Shown: one piece after another, positions 46,261 to 54,341 of the stretch | How the letters are laid out: the number at the start of each line of letters is the position of its first letter | Position numbering within the stretch: the stretch's first letter is position 1 | From: Thioploca sp. | Lineage (GTDB): Bacteria > Pseudomonadota > Gammaproteobacteria > Beggiatoales > Beggiatoaceae | Direction: 5' to 3' | Length of the DNA stretch: 54,341 nt | Assembly (NCBI GenBank): GCA_030627235.1 | Contig: DAOUSL010000006.1 | Location: forward strand, 1 to 54,341 | Made by a program: the position numbers and the translations under genes | The notes under the pieces: generated by a model | What the model was told of the DNA's origin: nothing | The model's database searches: none | What the model saw: the letters and a program-made list of their open reading frames with translations, nothing else

Positions 46261-47391
46261 TTGAATAACAGAATTCTAATTATTACAAGAAATTTTCCGC
46301 CTTTGGTTGGTGGTATGGAACGTCTTATTTGGAATGCTTGTAAACAGTTAGAATTGGAATATACATGTGATGTTATTGGCCCAAAAGGTTATCAAGAAAA
46401 TATTTCTGGGATTCATATGGGATGTCGCACAAACCCTGTTCCTTTATTTTTAACAACTTCATTAGTGAAAAGTTTTTGGGCAAATTTTAAGCATAAATAT
46501 GATTTTTGTGTTGCAGGTAGTGGTGTTACTGCACCTATAGCAACTTTAGTTGGTAAACGATTTAAAGTTCCGATAATCACATTTGTCCACGGTTTAGACC
46601 TTGTGGTGAAAAATAAGATTTATCAACAAGTATTCGTTCCAGCAATTAGACGTTCAGATATCGTGATTGTTAATAGTCATAATACTGCTAAACTAGCTAA
46701 AGATAAAGGGATTTCTCCCGATAAGATAAAAATCATTTTTCCAGGAGTTAATATCCCTGAGTTGTCATCTGTTGACACTGGATTTCGTCAGAAATATCAT
46801 TTAGAAAATAAACAAATATTACTTGCTGTAGGTCGTCTGATTCCAAGAAAAGGTATTGTTGAATTTTTGCAGTTTTCATTGCCAAATATAATTAAATCTT
46901 GTCCAAATATTGTATTTGTTATCATTGGTTCAGAACCTAAAAATGCTCTTAAACAGGATGGCCAAGTTTTACAAACAATAAAGACTGTCATTCAAGAATA
47001 TAATTTGGCTAATAATATATTGCTTTTAGGACGAGTAGATGATGTAACTTTAGAAAATGCTTATCAAGAAGCTGATTTATTTATCTTTCCATTAAAAGAA
47101 GTAGAAGGTGATGTAGAAGGTTTTGGTATGGTTGCTGTGGAAGCTGCCGCTTATGGCTTACCAACTGTAGCTTATGCCGTTGGTGGAGTAACTGACGCTA
47201 TCGCACCTAATAAATCAGGTTTTCTTGTTGAACCAAATCAACATAATGAATTTACTAAAGTTATTGTTAATTATTTAAAAGGTAATACTCACCAAATAAC
47301 TTCAGAAACCTGTCAAAATCATGCTAAACAATTTTCTTGGGCTAATTTTGGCAAACAATTTCGGGATATTTGTACTAGAAAAATTACTTAG
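46261..47391 (+). CDS. GT4-family glycosyltransferase
   Basis: A protein of 376 residues from a TTG at 46261, which follows TTGGAG at a usable distance. An in-frame TTG at 46207 would add 18 residues encoded by the palindromic repeat, so I reject it. It has the GT-B fold: RNFPPLVGGMERL at the start, GRLIPRKGIVEF and the EX7E-containing EGFGMVAVEAAAYG near residue 300. Substrate and acceptor are unknown. Its TAG coincides with the first bases of a repeat (47388), so its C-terminus may have been reset by that insertion. Confidence 0.85.
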   Translation: MNNRILIITRNFPPLVGGMERLIWNACKQLELEYTCDVIGPKGYQENISGIHMGCRTNPVPLFLTTSLVKSFWANFKHKYDFCVAGSGVTAPIATLVGKRFKVPIITFVHGLDLVVKNKIYQQVFVPAIRRSDIVIVNSHNTAKLAKDKGISPDKIKIIFPGVNIPELSSVDTGFRQKYHLENKQILLAVGRLIPRKGIVEFLQFSLPNIIKSCPNIVFVIIGSEPKNALKQDGQVLQTIKTVIQEYNLANNILLLGRVDDVTLENAYQEADLFIFPLKEVEGDVEGFGMVAVEAAAYGLPTVAYAVGGVTDAIAPNKSGFLVEPNQHNEFTKVIVNYLKGNTHQITSETCQNHAKQFSWANFGKQFRDICTRKIT

Positions 47392-47444
47392 GTTTCGGAA
47401 AATCCACTATGTTCCATTCCCGAAACAACTGCGAAGGTATTGTA
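47388..47444. repeat. Truncated relative of the 32235-32346 repeat
   Basis: It carries the CTTAGGTTTCGG-type inner part and the GCGAAGGTATTGTA end of the larger element. It begins exactly at the glycosyltransferase stop codon. Confidence 0.55.
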
Positions 47445-47498
47445 GTAGTAACCAGTATTTTGTATTATAATGAATTAATTTAACTCTATTTTTTATAA

Positions 47499-47903
47499 AT
47501 GAAATATATACAATCTATCATAATACTGTTTTGTCTAATCTCTACACATGTTTTGGCTGATGAGATATTTTTTAAAAATAATGATCATATCAGTGGTAAT
47601 TTTATTGAATTATCTCCGACAACTTATGTATTTGCAACTTCACATCAAGCTATTTTGCAGATTAAACATGAGCAAATTTACCGTTTATTAATTACTAATC
47701 CAGTAATCGTAGAACTTAATTCTGGCGAAAGCTTAATTGGTACCGCTGTAATTGAACAACAACTATTGTTAAATTCTCCAATATTAGGTTATTTAATCAT
47801 AGATTTAGCTGATATAAAAACAATTATTAAGTTAAATAGTGAAATATCATCAACCAACAAGGTATCAATGATAAATAAAAATGAGTCATTAATTCATAAT
47901 TAA
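47499..47903 (+). CDS. Exported paralogue lacking the barrel domain
   Basis: This 134-residue protein has a signal peptide (about 1-20, VLA|D) and one beta-rich domain, DHISGNFIELSPTTYVFATS to LADIKTII. The domain is nearly identical to residues 1-115 of the next gene. It then ends with a short unrelated tail. It appears to be the partial copy of a tandem duplication, but it is open, has a start and signal, and could be expressed. Confidence 0.7.
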   Translation: MKYIQSIIILFCLISTHVLADEIFFKNNDHISGNFIELSPTTYVFATSHQAILQIKHEQIYRLLITNPVIVELNSGESLIGTAVIEQQLLLNSPILGYLIIDLADIKTIIKLNSEISSTNKVSMINKNESLIHN

Positions 47904-47975
47904 ATTTTACTATTAATAATATTAAAAATGATTTTTGGATTATAATGAATTAAATTAACCATGATTTTTTTATAA

Positions 47976-49307
47976 ATGAGATATATACAATCTATCATAA
48001 TACTATTCTGTCTAATATTTACGCATGTCATATTAGCAGATGAAGTATTTTTTAAAAATAATGATCATATCAGTGGTAATTTTATTGAATTATCTCCAAC
48101 AAGCTATGTATTTGCAACTTCACATCAAGCTACTTTACAAATTAAACATGAGCAAATTTACCGTTTATTGATTACTAATCCAGTAATCGTAGAACTTAAT
48201 TCTGGTGAAAGTTTAATTGGGATAGCTATAATTGAACAAAAATTATTATTAAATTCTGAAACATTAGGTTATTTAATTATAAACTTGACTGATATAAAAA
48301 CAATAGTTAAATTAAATAATAAGATAGCATTAATAAATAATAAATTACTAACAGTAACTTCAATAAAAAAGAAGTTACCAGTGATAGCTAAAAATACGGC
48401 TTTAATAAAAAATAAATTATCAATAATAACTAAAAAAGAATCAGCAACAATACGAGGTAAAGCTGCTAAAAATAAATCACCAGAGACTATAGGTGAAAAA
48501 GAAAATAATCCCGCTCAGAGTTTTTTGCGTAGTAAAGAAGCTTTATTACTTGGTAAAGGTGAGAAAGAGTTGGCTGTTTCTTTGAGTTATGTTCACAATT
48601 TAGATTCAGCTAATAATTTTCGAGAAAGAGAATTAACTGTTCCATTAGGATTTAATATCGGTATCACTGATAGATTAGAAGGCATGATTGATATTCCTTT
48701 CATCTGGGCAGAACAAGAAGAATTCATAAATGGAAATTTCACCCAAAATAATAGTTTTGGAATTGGTGATCTGACAGCTGGGTTTAACTATCAATTATTT
48801 ACTGAAGATCGGAATTGGCCAGATATTATTGGTTCGGTTAATGTTGTAATTCCTACCGGCAAAGAACCGAATATTACTGATATTGATGTCAATAGCCCAA
48901 TTGCTTTAGGTAGCGGTTTTTGGCGAGTAACTACTGGTTTAACTTTAGTAAAAACATTTGATCCAGCTGCTTTATTTGGTGGTATTAGTTACACTCACTC
49001 TTTTGCAAATACTTTTGATGATGGAGTTAAAATGCAACCAGGGAATAGTTTTAGCTATCGTTTCGGGATGGGATTTGCTATCAATTACCAATTGGGTTGG
49101 TTTAGTCAGTTTTTAAGTACTTATCAATCAGATACTAAATATAATGTTATAAGAAATTTTGGCTCTGCTCAAGAACCAATGTTATTGGAAACTGGAATAA
49201 CTTATACCATAAGAAAAGATAATTATATTCAACCAACTTTAAGTTTTGGATTAAATGATGATGCCACAGATGTAGCTGTTGATATTTCTTATGTGCGTAA
49301 ATTTTAG
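47976..49307 (+). CDS. Exported protein with N-terminal module and outer-membrane barrel-like domain
   Basis: This 443-residue protein has a signal peptide (about 1-21), the same N-terminal beta module as the gene before it (about 22-115), and a Lys-rich linker (about 115-180). The C-terminal domain of about 260 residues has alternating strands and ends in ...VAVDISYVRKF. The final aromatic residue and the strand pattern resemble outer-membrane transporter-like (MetA-pathway/DUF3187-like) barrels. The function is unknown. Confidence 0.7.
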   Translation: MRYIQSIIILFCLIFTHVILADEVFFKNNDHISGNFIELSPTSYVFATSHQATLQIKHEQIYRLLITNPVIVELNSGESLIGIAIIEQKLLLNSETLGYLIINLTDIKTIVKLNNKIALINNKLLTVTSIKKKLPVIAKNTALIKNKLSIITKKESATIRGKAAKNKSPETIGEKENNPAQSFLRSKEALLLGKGEKELAVSLSYVHNLDSANNFRERELTVPLGFNIGITDRLEGMIDIPFIWAEQEEFINGNFTQNNSFGIGDLTAGFNYQLFTEDRNWPDIIGSVNVVIPTGKEPNITDIDVNSPIALGSGFWRVTTGLTLVKTFDPAALFGGISYTHSFANTFDDGVKMQPGNSFSYRFGMGFAINYQLGWFSQFLSTYQSDTKYNVIRNFGSAQEPMLLETGITYTIRKDNYIQPTLSFGLNDDATDVAVDISYVRKF

Positions 49308-49344
49308 AATCTTATACTAAACATAATTCCTAAATAAGGATATA

Positions 49345-49408
49345 TGTAGGGTGCAATGAACGAAGGGAATTGCATGAAGATGTAATTCCCTTCGTTCATT
49401 GCATCCTT
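49345..49408. repeat. Palindrome with about 22-bp arms
   Basis: GGTGCAATGAACGAAGGGAA (from 49349) and its complement ending TTCATTGCATCC pair almost perfectly around a short AT-rich centre. It occupies most of the gap after the barrel protein. Confidence 0.65.
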
Positions 49409-49626
49409 GTATAATAGAACCATGATTTAAAAATAATATAAATTGGAGATCGTTACATCTTGAAGCCAAAAAGCTTGTATGTAGATTGGCTCACACCTTC
49501 TTCACCAATACCTAGAGGTATCTTAGGCAACTGTATTTACAAGATAGGTTATTAAGTTACAATATTGGATACCAATGCAATGTCTTAATCTAATTACTCT
49601 TTTAATGCAACATTAAACTATTATAT

Positions 49627-50583
49627 ATGACAAAGCAAACATATATTGGAATAGATGTAGGTGCCGTTAGTGGTAGTCATTATTCGTAATGGCAAACCAT
49701 GTAAAGCAAAAACCTTTAGTAATATTCCTGAAGGCCATAATGCGTTGATAAAGTATTTGAATCAAACGTAAAGTAAAAATATGCCTTGAAGCTATAGGAA
49801 CATATCACTTTGATATAGCAGTAGAATTAATTAATACCCAAAATGTCGAAGTCATGATAATGAATCATAAAGCAGTTAAAAACTTTGCAATAGCTCTGTT
49901 ACAACGCAACTGATGTAGTTGATGCAAACGACATTGCTAGCATGTTGGACTTCAAGGAGCATTTTATCACTTGGCAATCGCCTACCAAAGAGGTATTTAC
50001 GTTCTGCTGGCCGACGTTTAAATGAATTAACTCGTCAAAAGGCAGAAACTAAAAATCAGCTTAATGCTTTGCAAGCTACTGAATCAACGCCATAATTTGT
50101 AATTAATAACGTTAAACAAACTATTGCTAATTTAGAGCAACAGATTAAAGAACTACAACAACATGTCCTTGAATTAGTTAATACTAATGATGAACTTAGT
50201 CAAATTTTAGATATTATCAATATCTGGTGTTGGTAAAACCAGTGTAATTTATATCATGGGTAAAATTCTAATTTTATCCAAAGATATGAATGTTAAACAA
50301 TCGGTTGCTCATGCTGGACTTGACTCACGAGAATTTACTTCTGGAACTAGTGTCAATAAGAAACCTCAGTTGACTAAAGCTGGTAATCAGTATTTACGCT
50401 ATGCCTTAATTCATGCCAGCGTTAAGTGCTATTAGCCATAATGTTAATAGCTTTTTATAATCATTTACTTGACAAAGGTAAAAATGCAAGGCATCTATGC
50501 TGTCATACGAAAGTTGTTGCACTTATGGAATTTTAAAAACTAGTCAACCTTTTGATGGTACTAAGTTTTATATTATTCCTTAA
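49627..50583 (+). pseudogene. Decayed IS110-family transposase
   Basis: An ATG at 49627 opens MTKQTYIGIDVGA, the DEDD-type IS110 N-terminus. The family's later parts are recoverable only by shifting frame: KAVKNFAIALLQRN near 49890, RSAGRRLNELTRQKAETK near 50010, ISGVGKTSV near 50225, and AGNQYLRYALIHASV near 50380. At least four frameshifts or stops are present. The upstream 49440-49626 has the shape of an IS110 left end. The flanks of the element cannot be fixed by eye. Confidence 0.7.
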
Positions 50584-50836
50584 CTAGTTTAATATTTTTT
50601 AATTAGAAATTATTACTCGTAATTGCTCTTTAACAATTTACGTACTACTTTTAAAATAAATACTTTAAATACAGTTTATTACACTCTATTTGTAAGTTTT
50701 TATTGAAGTTCAATTATTTTACCGATTCAGAAAAAACTGGATCTTTACCACAAAATCTGTCTTGTCAAACTATTTTTAGTTTTTTAACTAGTTAGCTTGA
50801 CAAGTAACAGAGTACCTACATAAAATTAAGACAAAA

Positions 50837-51787
50837 CTATTCCGCAATCTCTTGTAAAGTTATTTTGTCATAAAATTCAGCAAATTTATCTTTATCTGGA
50901 GTAGACCTAACTGATATAGCTGATCTTGGGTGTTCGTTAAGCATTCCAGTCACCATCATCGGAATTATATAACCCCATTCTATCTCCTTTCGTAAAGGAA
51001 GAAAATGTTCTTCAATCAGTTTTAAAATCGGTCTAAGATGATATTTAGGATTCTTTAAAAACCCAACCAATAATTCCAGATTACAATTACCAGCTCCTCT
51101 ACCGATACCATATACAGAAGCATCTAGTATGTTTACCCCTTCGATAATAGCTTGTACAGTATTGCTAAAAGCTAACTGGCAGTTATTATGACAATGAATA
51201 CCAATGGTTTTGCCTGGCAGTGCATCTATATATTTTTTGGCCAAAAACGTAATATCTTCGCAATATAAAGAACCAAATGAATCAACTAGATAAATATAAG
51301 GAATTTTAGTTGCATCAATTTGTTTCAATGCTTCATCAATATCCTTTTCTCTATTAGTTGAAACAGCCATTAAATTAAGTGTAACTTCATAACCCTTATC
51401 CATAATCTGGTTGGCAAGAGCAATACCTTTATCCACATCTTTGATATAAGAAGCTACTCGAATCATATCAAACACAGAGTCTTCTACTGGTAAAATATCT
51501 TCTTCTTTAACTCGTCCAATATCTACCATACAAGCCAATTTAGTTTTTAATTCAAGTCCTTCTAATACTTGACGTACATCTTCTTCCTTACAAAATCGCC
51601 ATTTTCCATATTCTTTAGGATCAAACATATCAGCTGAAGCTTTGTAGCCGATTTCCATGTAATCAACTCCAGCTTCGCAGACAGATTTATACGTTTCCCG
51701 TACTAACTCATCGCTAAATTGCCATTTATTAATTAAACCACCGTCACGAATAGTACAATCAAGTACCTTTATTTCTGGTCTATACAT
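50837..51787 (-). CDS. DRE-TIM aldolase/lyase (HMGL-like family)
   Basis: This 316-residue TIM-barrel metal-dependent enzyme has LDCTIRDGGLIN at residues 9-20, which carries the DRE-type Arg/Asp pair, and IHCHNN near residue 200. These provide the divalent metal site of 4-hydroxy-2-oxovalerate aldolase and HMG-CoA lyase relatives. GIGRGAGNCNLELL is the family's Gly-rich loop. The C-terminal 30 residues are not diagnostic. It stands alone, so the exact substrate is unclear. Confidence 0.8.
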   Translation of the reverse strand: MYRPEIKVLDCTIRDGGLINKWQFSDELVRETYKSVCEAGVDYMEIGYKASADMFDPKEYGKWRFCKEEDVRQVLEGLELKTKLACMVDIGRVKEEDILPVEDSVFDMIRVASYIKDVDKGIALANQIMDKGYEVTLNLMAVSTNREKDIDEALKQIDATKIPYIYLVDSFGSLYCEDITFLAKKYIDALPGKTIGIHCHNNCQLAFSNTVQAIIEGVNILDASVYGIGRGAGNCNLELLVGFLKNPKYHLRPILKLIEEHFLPLRKEIEWGYIIPMMVTGMLNEHPRSAISVRSTPDKDKFAEFYDKITLQEIAE

Positions 51788-51894
51788 AACTTAATTCTAA
51801 TTTCCTTGGAATAGTATTTTAGGTGTTAAACAAGAATAGTATTATAACTGAAATATATATTTTTAGGTAGAGTGTGGTAATTCTTAATGAAAAA

Positions 51895-51960
51895 TAATTC
51901 TTCCATCGATTGGTGGCTATTAATATTTAACTTTCTTTGGGAATTGAATCTTTAATGTGG
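51895..51960. repeat. Relative of the 34079-34164 palindromic repeat
   Basis: TCCATCGATTGGTGGCTATT and the following ATATTTAACTTTCTTTGGGA echo the arms and centre of the 34079 element. The second arm is mostly lost. Confidence 0.4.
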
Positions 51961-51974
51961 TTAAATCTATGAAA

Positions 51975-52517
51975 CTATTTAAATTCTTGTTGTAATTTGT
52001 TAGTATAAGCTGTCAATGCTGCTAATTCTTTTGATTCCCATGGTAATGCTTTACCTGCCATTGGTTCTATTATGCAAAATTGTACCATTTCGTCCAGTTC
52101 AACTTGTTCTAAACCAAACTTTCCTTTTACCATTCCAACAGTATGTGGATATGGTTTAGCAAAGCCTTTACCAAAAGCAGCCTTCCCCTGCTGATGACAA
52201 GTTTGACAAGCCATACCATTAGTGCTTAAGGAAGTATCAGCCCACATTTTTTTACCTTCAGCAAGTAATTCTGCTTGATCACCAGCCATTAATTTAGTAC
52301 CAGTAGGACGAGTAATTACTTTGGAATTAGAACTACAAGGATTTTTAGCAGCACATGGATTGCAAGGATTAGATGTAGCACCGCAAGGATTTTGTATGCT
52401 ACAAGGATTATTAGGAGTAGTATCAGTAGTTGCTACACAAGCTACCATTCCTCCTAACATTAAACCAAAAACACTAAATATGAAAACTATCCAGCGTGTT
52501 GCTTTTAAATTAAACAT
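51975..52517 (-). CDS. Cys-rich c-type cytochrome lipoprotein
   Basis: This 180-residue protein has an N-terminal hydrophobic segment ending in a lipobox-like GGMVAC, so it is probably an outer- or inner-membrane-anchored periplasmic protein. A run of NPC repeats (seven cysteines, residues about 36-62) follows, then a single haem motif CQTCH near 105. The likely distal Met is in MAGKALPW. Monohaem class I-like folds of this type act as electron carriers. The Cys-rich stretch is unusual. No oxidase gene is nearby. Confidence 0.75.
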   Translation of the reverse strand: MFNLKATRWIVFIFSVFGLMLGGMVACVATTDTTPNNPCSIQNPCGATSNPCNPCAAKNPCSSNSKVITRPTGTKLMAGDQAELLAEGKKMWADTSLSTNGMACQTCHQQGKAAFGKGFAKPYPHTVGMVKGKFGLEQVELDEMVQFCIIEPMAGKALPWESKELAALTAYTNKLQQEFK

Positions 52518-52860
52518 AAAAATAGCCTATTAAAATTTATGAACTAAAACATATAAATATACTGAATATGATAAATAAAATTTGTTAATAATGTTGGATT
52601 AGCTATAATTTTATATTCAACCCAGATTAAATAATACTAACATAAACAATATAATGTTTGCAATAATTATAGCATTTACCGATTGTATATGATCGAATAT
52701 TAGTGGGAATAAGAAAAAATTATTTAATGAAGTTATCTCTACCTTTATTCAAAATTTTATGTCTAACATAAATCATCTTGATTCTCAAATTCACAAGAAA
52801 ATATCTCTGAATTTTAATTTAACTAACTGAATTTATTATAGATAATTTCTTTATCAATTT

Positions 52861-52905
52861 GTCAATGCGTAAGTCCTAATTACTTCTTCTTTCAGGACTA
52901 TTTAT
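52861..52905. repeat. IS-end-like motif pair
   Basis: TCAATGCGTAAGTCCTAATTA is followed by TTTCAGGACTA. Both motifs occur separately at the element 18146-18246 and near 37453. It is probably the remnant of an insertion-sequence end or a very short derivative. The wider gap 52518-52940 has no gene. Confidence 0.35.
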
Positions 52906-52940
52906 AATTTGTGTCAAACTTAGAATTAAAATTCCAGGCT

Positions 52941-53034
52941 ATTTAAGTTAAGGAGGGCGAACACATAGGTTCGACCCTACGATATTGAAATAGATTCTGT
53001 AGGGGCAGACCTATGTGTCTGCCCTTAACTTAAT
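52941..53034. repeat. Dispersed palindromic repeat, copy 2
   Basis: Closely matches 25757-25847. The ends ATTTAAGTTAAGGAGGGCGA and CTGCCCTTAACTTAAT are complementary over most of their length. Confidence 0.7.
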
Positions 53035-53075
53035 GATATTAAAACTAGAATTTGGGAACGATATTTTTTGAGGTA

Positions 53076-53222
53076 ATGAATAATATGGATTATAATGAAC
53101 ATATTGCTGGTATTATAGGTATTGTTAGTTTTCATGATGCAGTTGATCATTACTGCTGAAACACAGGAAAAACCAATTAATCAATAGGTTTCTGAAGTAT
53201 TAAATAAAGCTAATTTATCATA
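53076..53222 (+). pseudogene. Probable small broken gene
   Basis: An ATG behind TTGAGG opens 27 codons (MNNMDYNEHIAGIIGIVSFH...) before TGA. A shifted frame continues as LIITAETQEKPINQ, then a TAG, then VSEVLNKANLS and TAA, ending 10 bases before the next gene. The arrangement suggests a small gene broken by one frameshift and one stop. I do not recognise it. Confidence 0.3.
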
Positions 53223-53234
53223 AGAAGGTATATA

Positions 53235-53471
53235 GTGAAAAAATTAAAAAACGAAAAAGAATTGGTTAAAAAGGCAATCTCTGAAGGAATGAAATACGGT
53301 GAAGGAAGAGGAGTTGTTGAGTTTGAACCTACGGATTCTGCAACCGAAAAGATTGAATATATATATCGGTTACTGGTACATGATAAAATAATTCAGCCTA
53401 TACCTCCGAATCAGATTTCTCAGCTTACTATGAGACATAGACTTGCTATTTGGGCATCAAAACTGAAATGA
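53235..53471 (+). CDS. DUF5062-like small protein
   Basis: This 78-residue hydrophilic protein begins with GTG behind AGAAGG. The pattern MKKLKNEKELVKKAI and EKIEYIYRLLVHDKIIQP resembles the small DUF5062 family I recall from marine gammaproteobacteria. No membrane segment or catalytic motif is seen. Function unknown. Confidence 0.6.
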   Translation: MKKLKNEKELVKKAISEGMKYGEGRGVVEFEPTDSATEKIEYIYRLLVHDKIIQPIPPNQISQLTMRHRLAIWASKLK

Positions 53472-53492
53472 TAAGTTTCATCATTCCATAAT

Positions 53493-53600
53493 AGTTCCAT
53501 AGGTTTCACTATGGCTATTCATGTTCCACCCCGTTGGGGTTTAGTGTTCCAATCCTGAAGGGATTTAATGTGAATAGCCATCGATGAAATCGGTGGAACT
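53493..53600. repeat. Palindromic repeat, relative of the 34079 element
   Basis: AGTTCCATAGGTTTCACTAT and the complementary end GATGAAATCGGTGGAAC, with GGCTATTCA/TGAATAGCC inside, form the arms. A GTTGGGGTTTAGTG...TGAAGGGATTTAATG centre follows. Confidence 0.6.
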
Positions 53601-53757
53601 TGAAATTATTACTTTTAATAATGTAAAATATTGTTCTTAAATGCTTGTCTGTCTCGATAATTTGAAGAATCTTTGTATTCACAGGATGATAGCATTCCTC
53701 TAGCTTCTTTAATTGAGAGTAGTTGTAATGGTGAAGATGGTTTGGATATTATATATT

Positions 53758-53897
53758 GTAGGGTGGATAGGAGCGAAGCGTAAATCCACCATTAAACTCA
53801 AAATTATATATTTGTTGGATGAATGGAAAATTATTGGTTTTGTTATAGAGGTTTATTGATTGTGGTGGATTTCCGCTTCGCTTCTATCCACCCTACA
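53758..53897. repeat. Long palindrome with about 35-bp arms
   Basis: The arms at 53758-53792 and 53863-53897 (GGGTGGATAGGAGCGAAGCG-type wording) are complementary with few mismatches. The 70-base centre is AT-rich. The stretch 53601-54062 shows no other recognisable feature. Confidence 0.7.
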
Positions 53898-54062
53898 TTA
53901 TCTGTTCTAATTCCGTTTGCACAAGTTCTAAACCGATTTCGTGGTTGATGTTGGTGAAGATGGCTTGGAATAAATATTTTTTTAGAAATAATATTGACTA
54001 TTATAATAAATTAATATACTTTGATAAAAAATTACTAAACTCTAAATAAAATATACAAAAAA

Positions 54063-54341
54063 GGAGTTTCGCAGAAAATTCATGATGTCCCCGGAACGTC
54101 CTTATTCCTTGAACTAATCAATTTTTCAACGAAACGAATTTCCCTGACACGTTCGGTCTCATAGGGAGACTCCGCACAAAGCGTCTCCGTCACACCTCTT
54201 CCACCATGACTTAACGTTGAGCTTGTTCAAAAATACCAAGAAACGCCGCTATGCTTTAACTGTTTCTTCATATTTTCGATCCTCGGCTAGTCACGGACTA
54301 CTCGACTTCGGCTTGCCTCTCCATGTCTCGCAGCGTTGGAA
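54063..54341. repeat. Right copy of the window-end inverted repeat
   Basis: The first 120 bases (54063-54182) are the reverse complement of 1-125 with several mismatches. The remaining 159 bases to the window end are GC-richer than the genome background and probably belong to the same repeat. No gene is readable on either strand. Confidence 0.75.

Noticed and set aside
53493-53897. Possible CRISPR-like repeats
   Set aside because: These are single palindromic elements, not regularly spaced direct repeats with spacers. No cas gene is present.
54063-54341. Possible group II intron end
   Set aside because: GC-rich and structured, but the domain V hairpin and a reverse transcriptase reading frame were not seen.

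Overview
The window looks like a contig from an AT-rich gammaproteobacterium (about one-third G+C by eye, not counted). The housekeeping genes are gammaproteobacterial in type: argG, argA, speD with the E. coli-type proenzyme, ybgC, tsaD, rpmE, acpP-fabF-mltG, ratA-rnfH, rlmA and uvrD. The many palindromic repeats, decayed insertion sequences, secreted Ig-like proteins and a Cys-rich c-type cytochrome would fit a large-genome Beggiatoaceae/Thiotrichales-like sulfur bacterium. That placement is an inference with no marker-gene tree behind it. Both window ends carry inverted copies of one higher-GC repeat, which suggests the assembly broke at repeats.

Layout. 1-2.8 kb: end repeat fused to a truncated Y1 transposase, a transposase-type palindromic repeat, argG, and a small exported protein. 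2.8-10.2 kb: a TauE-like transporter with an exported Ig-like N-terminus and two UspA domains, a two-helix membrane protein, an XRE regulator, and a divergent set of three secreted proteins, two of them Ig-like with a terminal EF-hand loop. 10.2-16.7 kb: an accessory block in which a nifX-AAA-ATPase segment is directly duplicated. Between the copies lie a Toprim-like gene paired with the intact ATPase and a 984-residue receptor-channel chimera (periplasmic binding protein, beta-rich domain, MscS channel). 16.8-26.9 kb: SulP transporter, RlmA, ABC exporter, two cyclophilins, metallo-beta-lactamase-fold protein, L31, YbgC-TsaD and an SCP2-like protein. 27-36 kb: RND adaptor and pump, then mltG with a small kinase, fabF and acpP. 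36.2-39.3 kb: accessory debris (a broken nuclease-fusion gene, an IS1-type remnant and an unrecognised 412-residue protein). 39.4-49.3 kb: uvrD, argA, tRNA-Met, speD, an NSS symporter split by one TAA, ratA-rnfH, a glycosyltransferase and two tandem exported paralogues. 49.3-54.3 kb: decayed IS110, a DRE-TIM aldolase-like enzyme, a Cys-rich cytochrome, a small DUF5062-like gene and several long palindromic repeats.

How the parts may work together. The most unusual region is 10.2-16.7 kb. An ATPase/Toprim-like pair resembling two-gene phage-defence modules sits beside an apparent ligand-gated channel, all inside a direct duplication. The second theme is an Ig-like module seen both in the secreted proteins and in the exported domain of the TauE-like transporter. 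The third is the number of different palindromic repeat families filling intergenic gaps, some of which touch coding ends.
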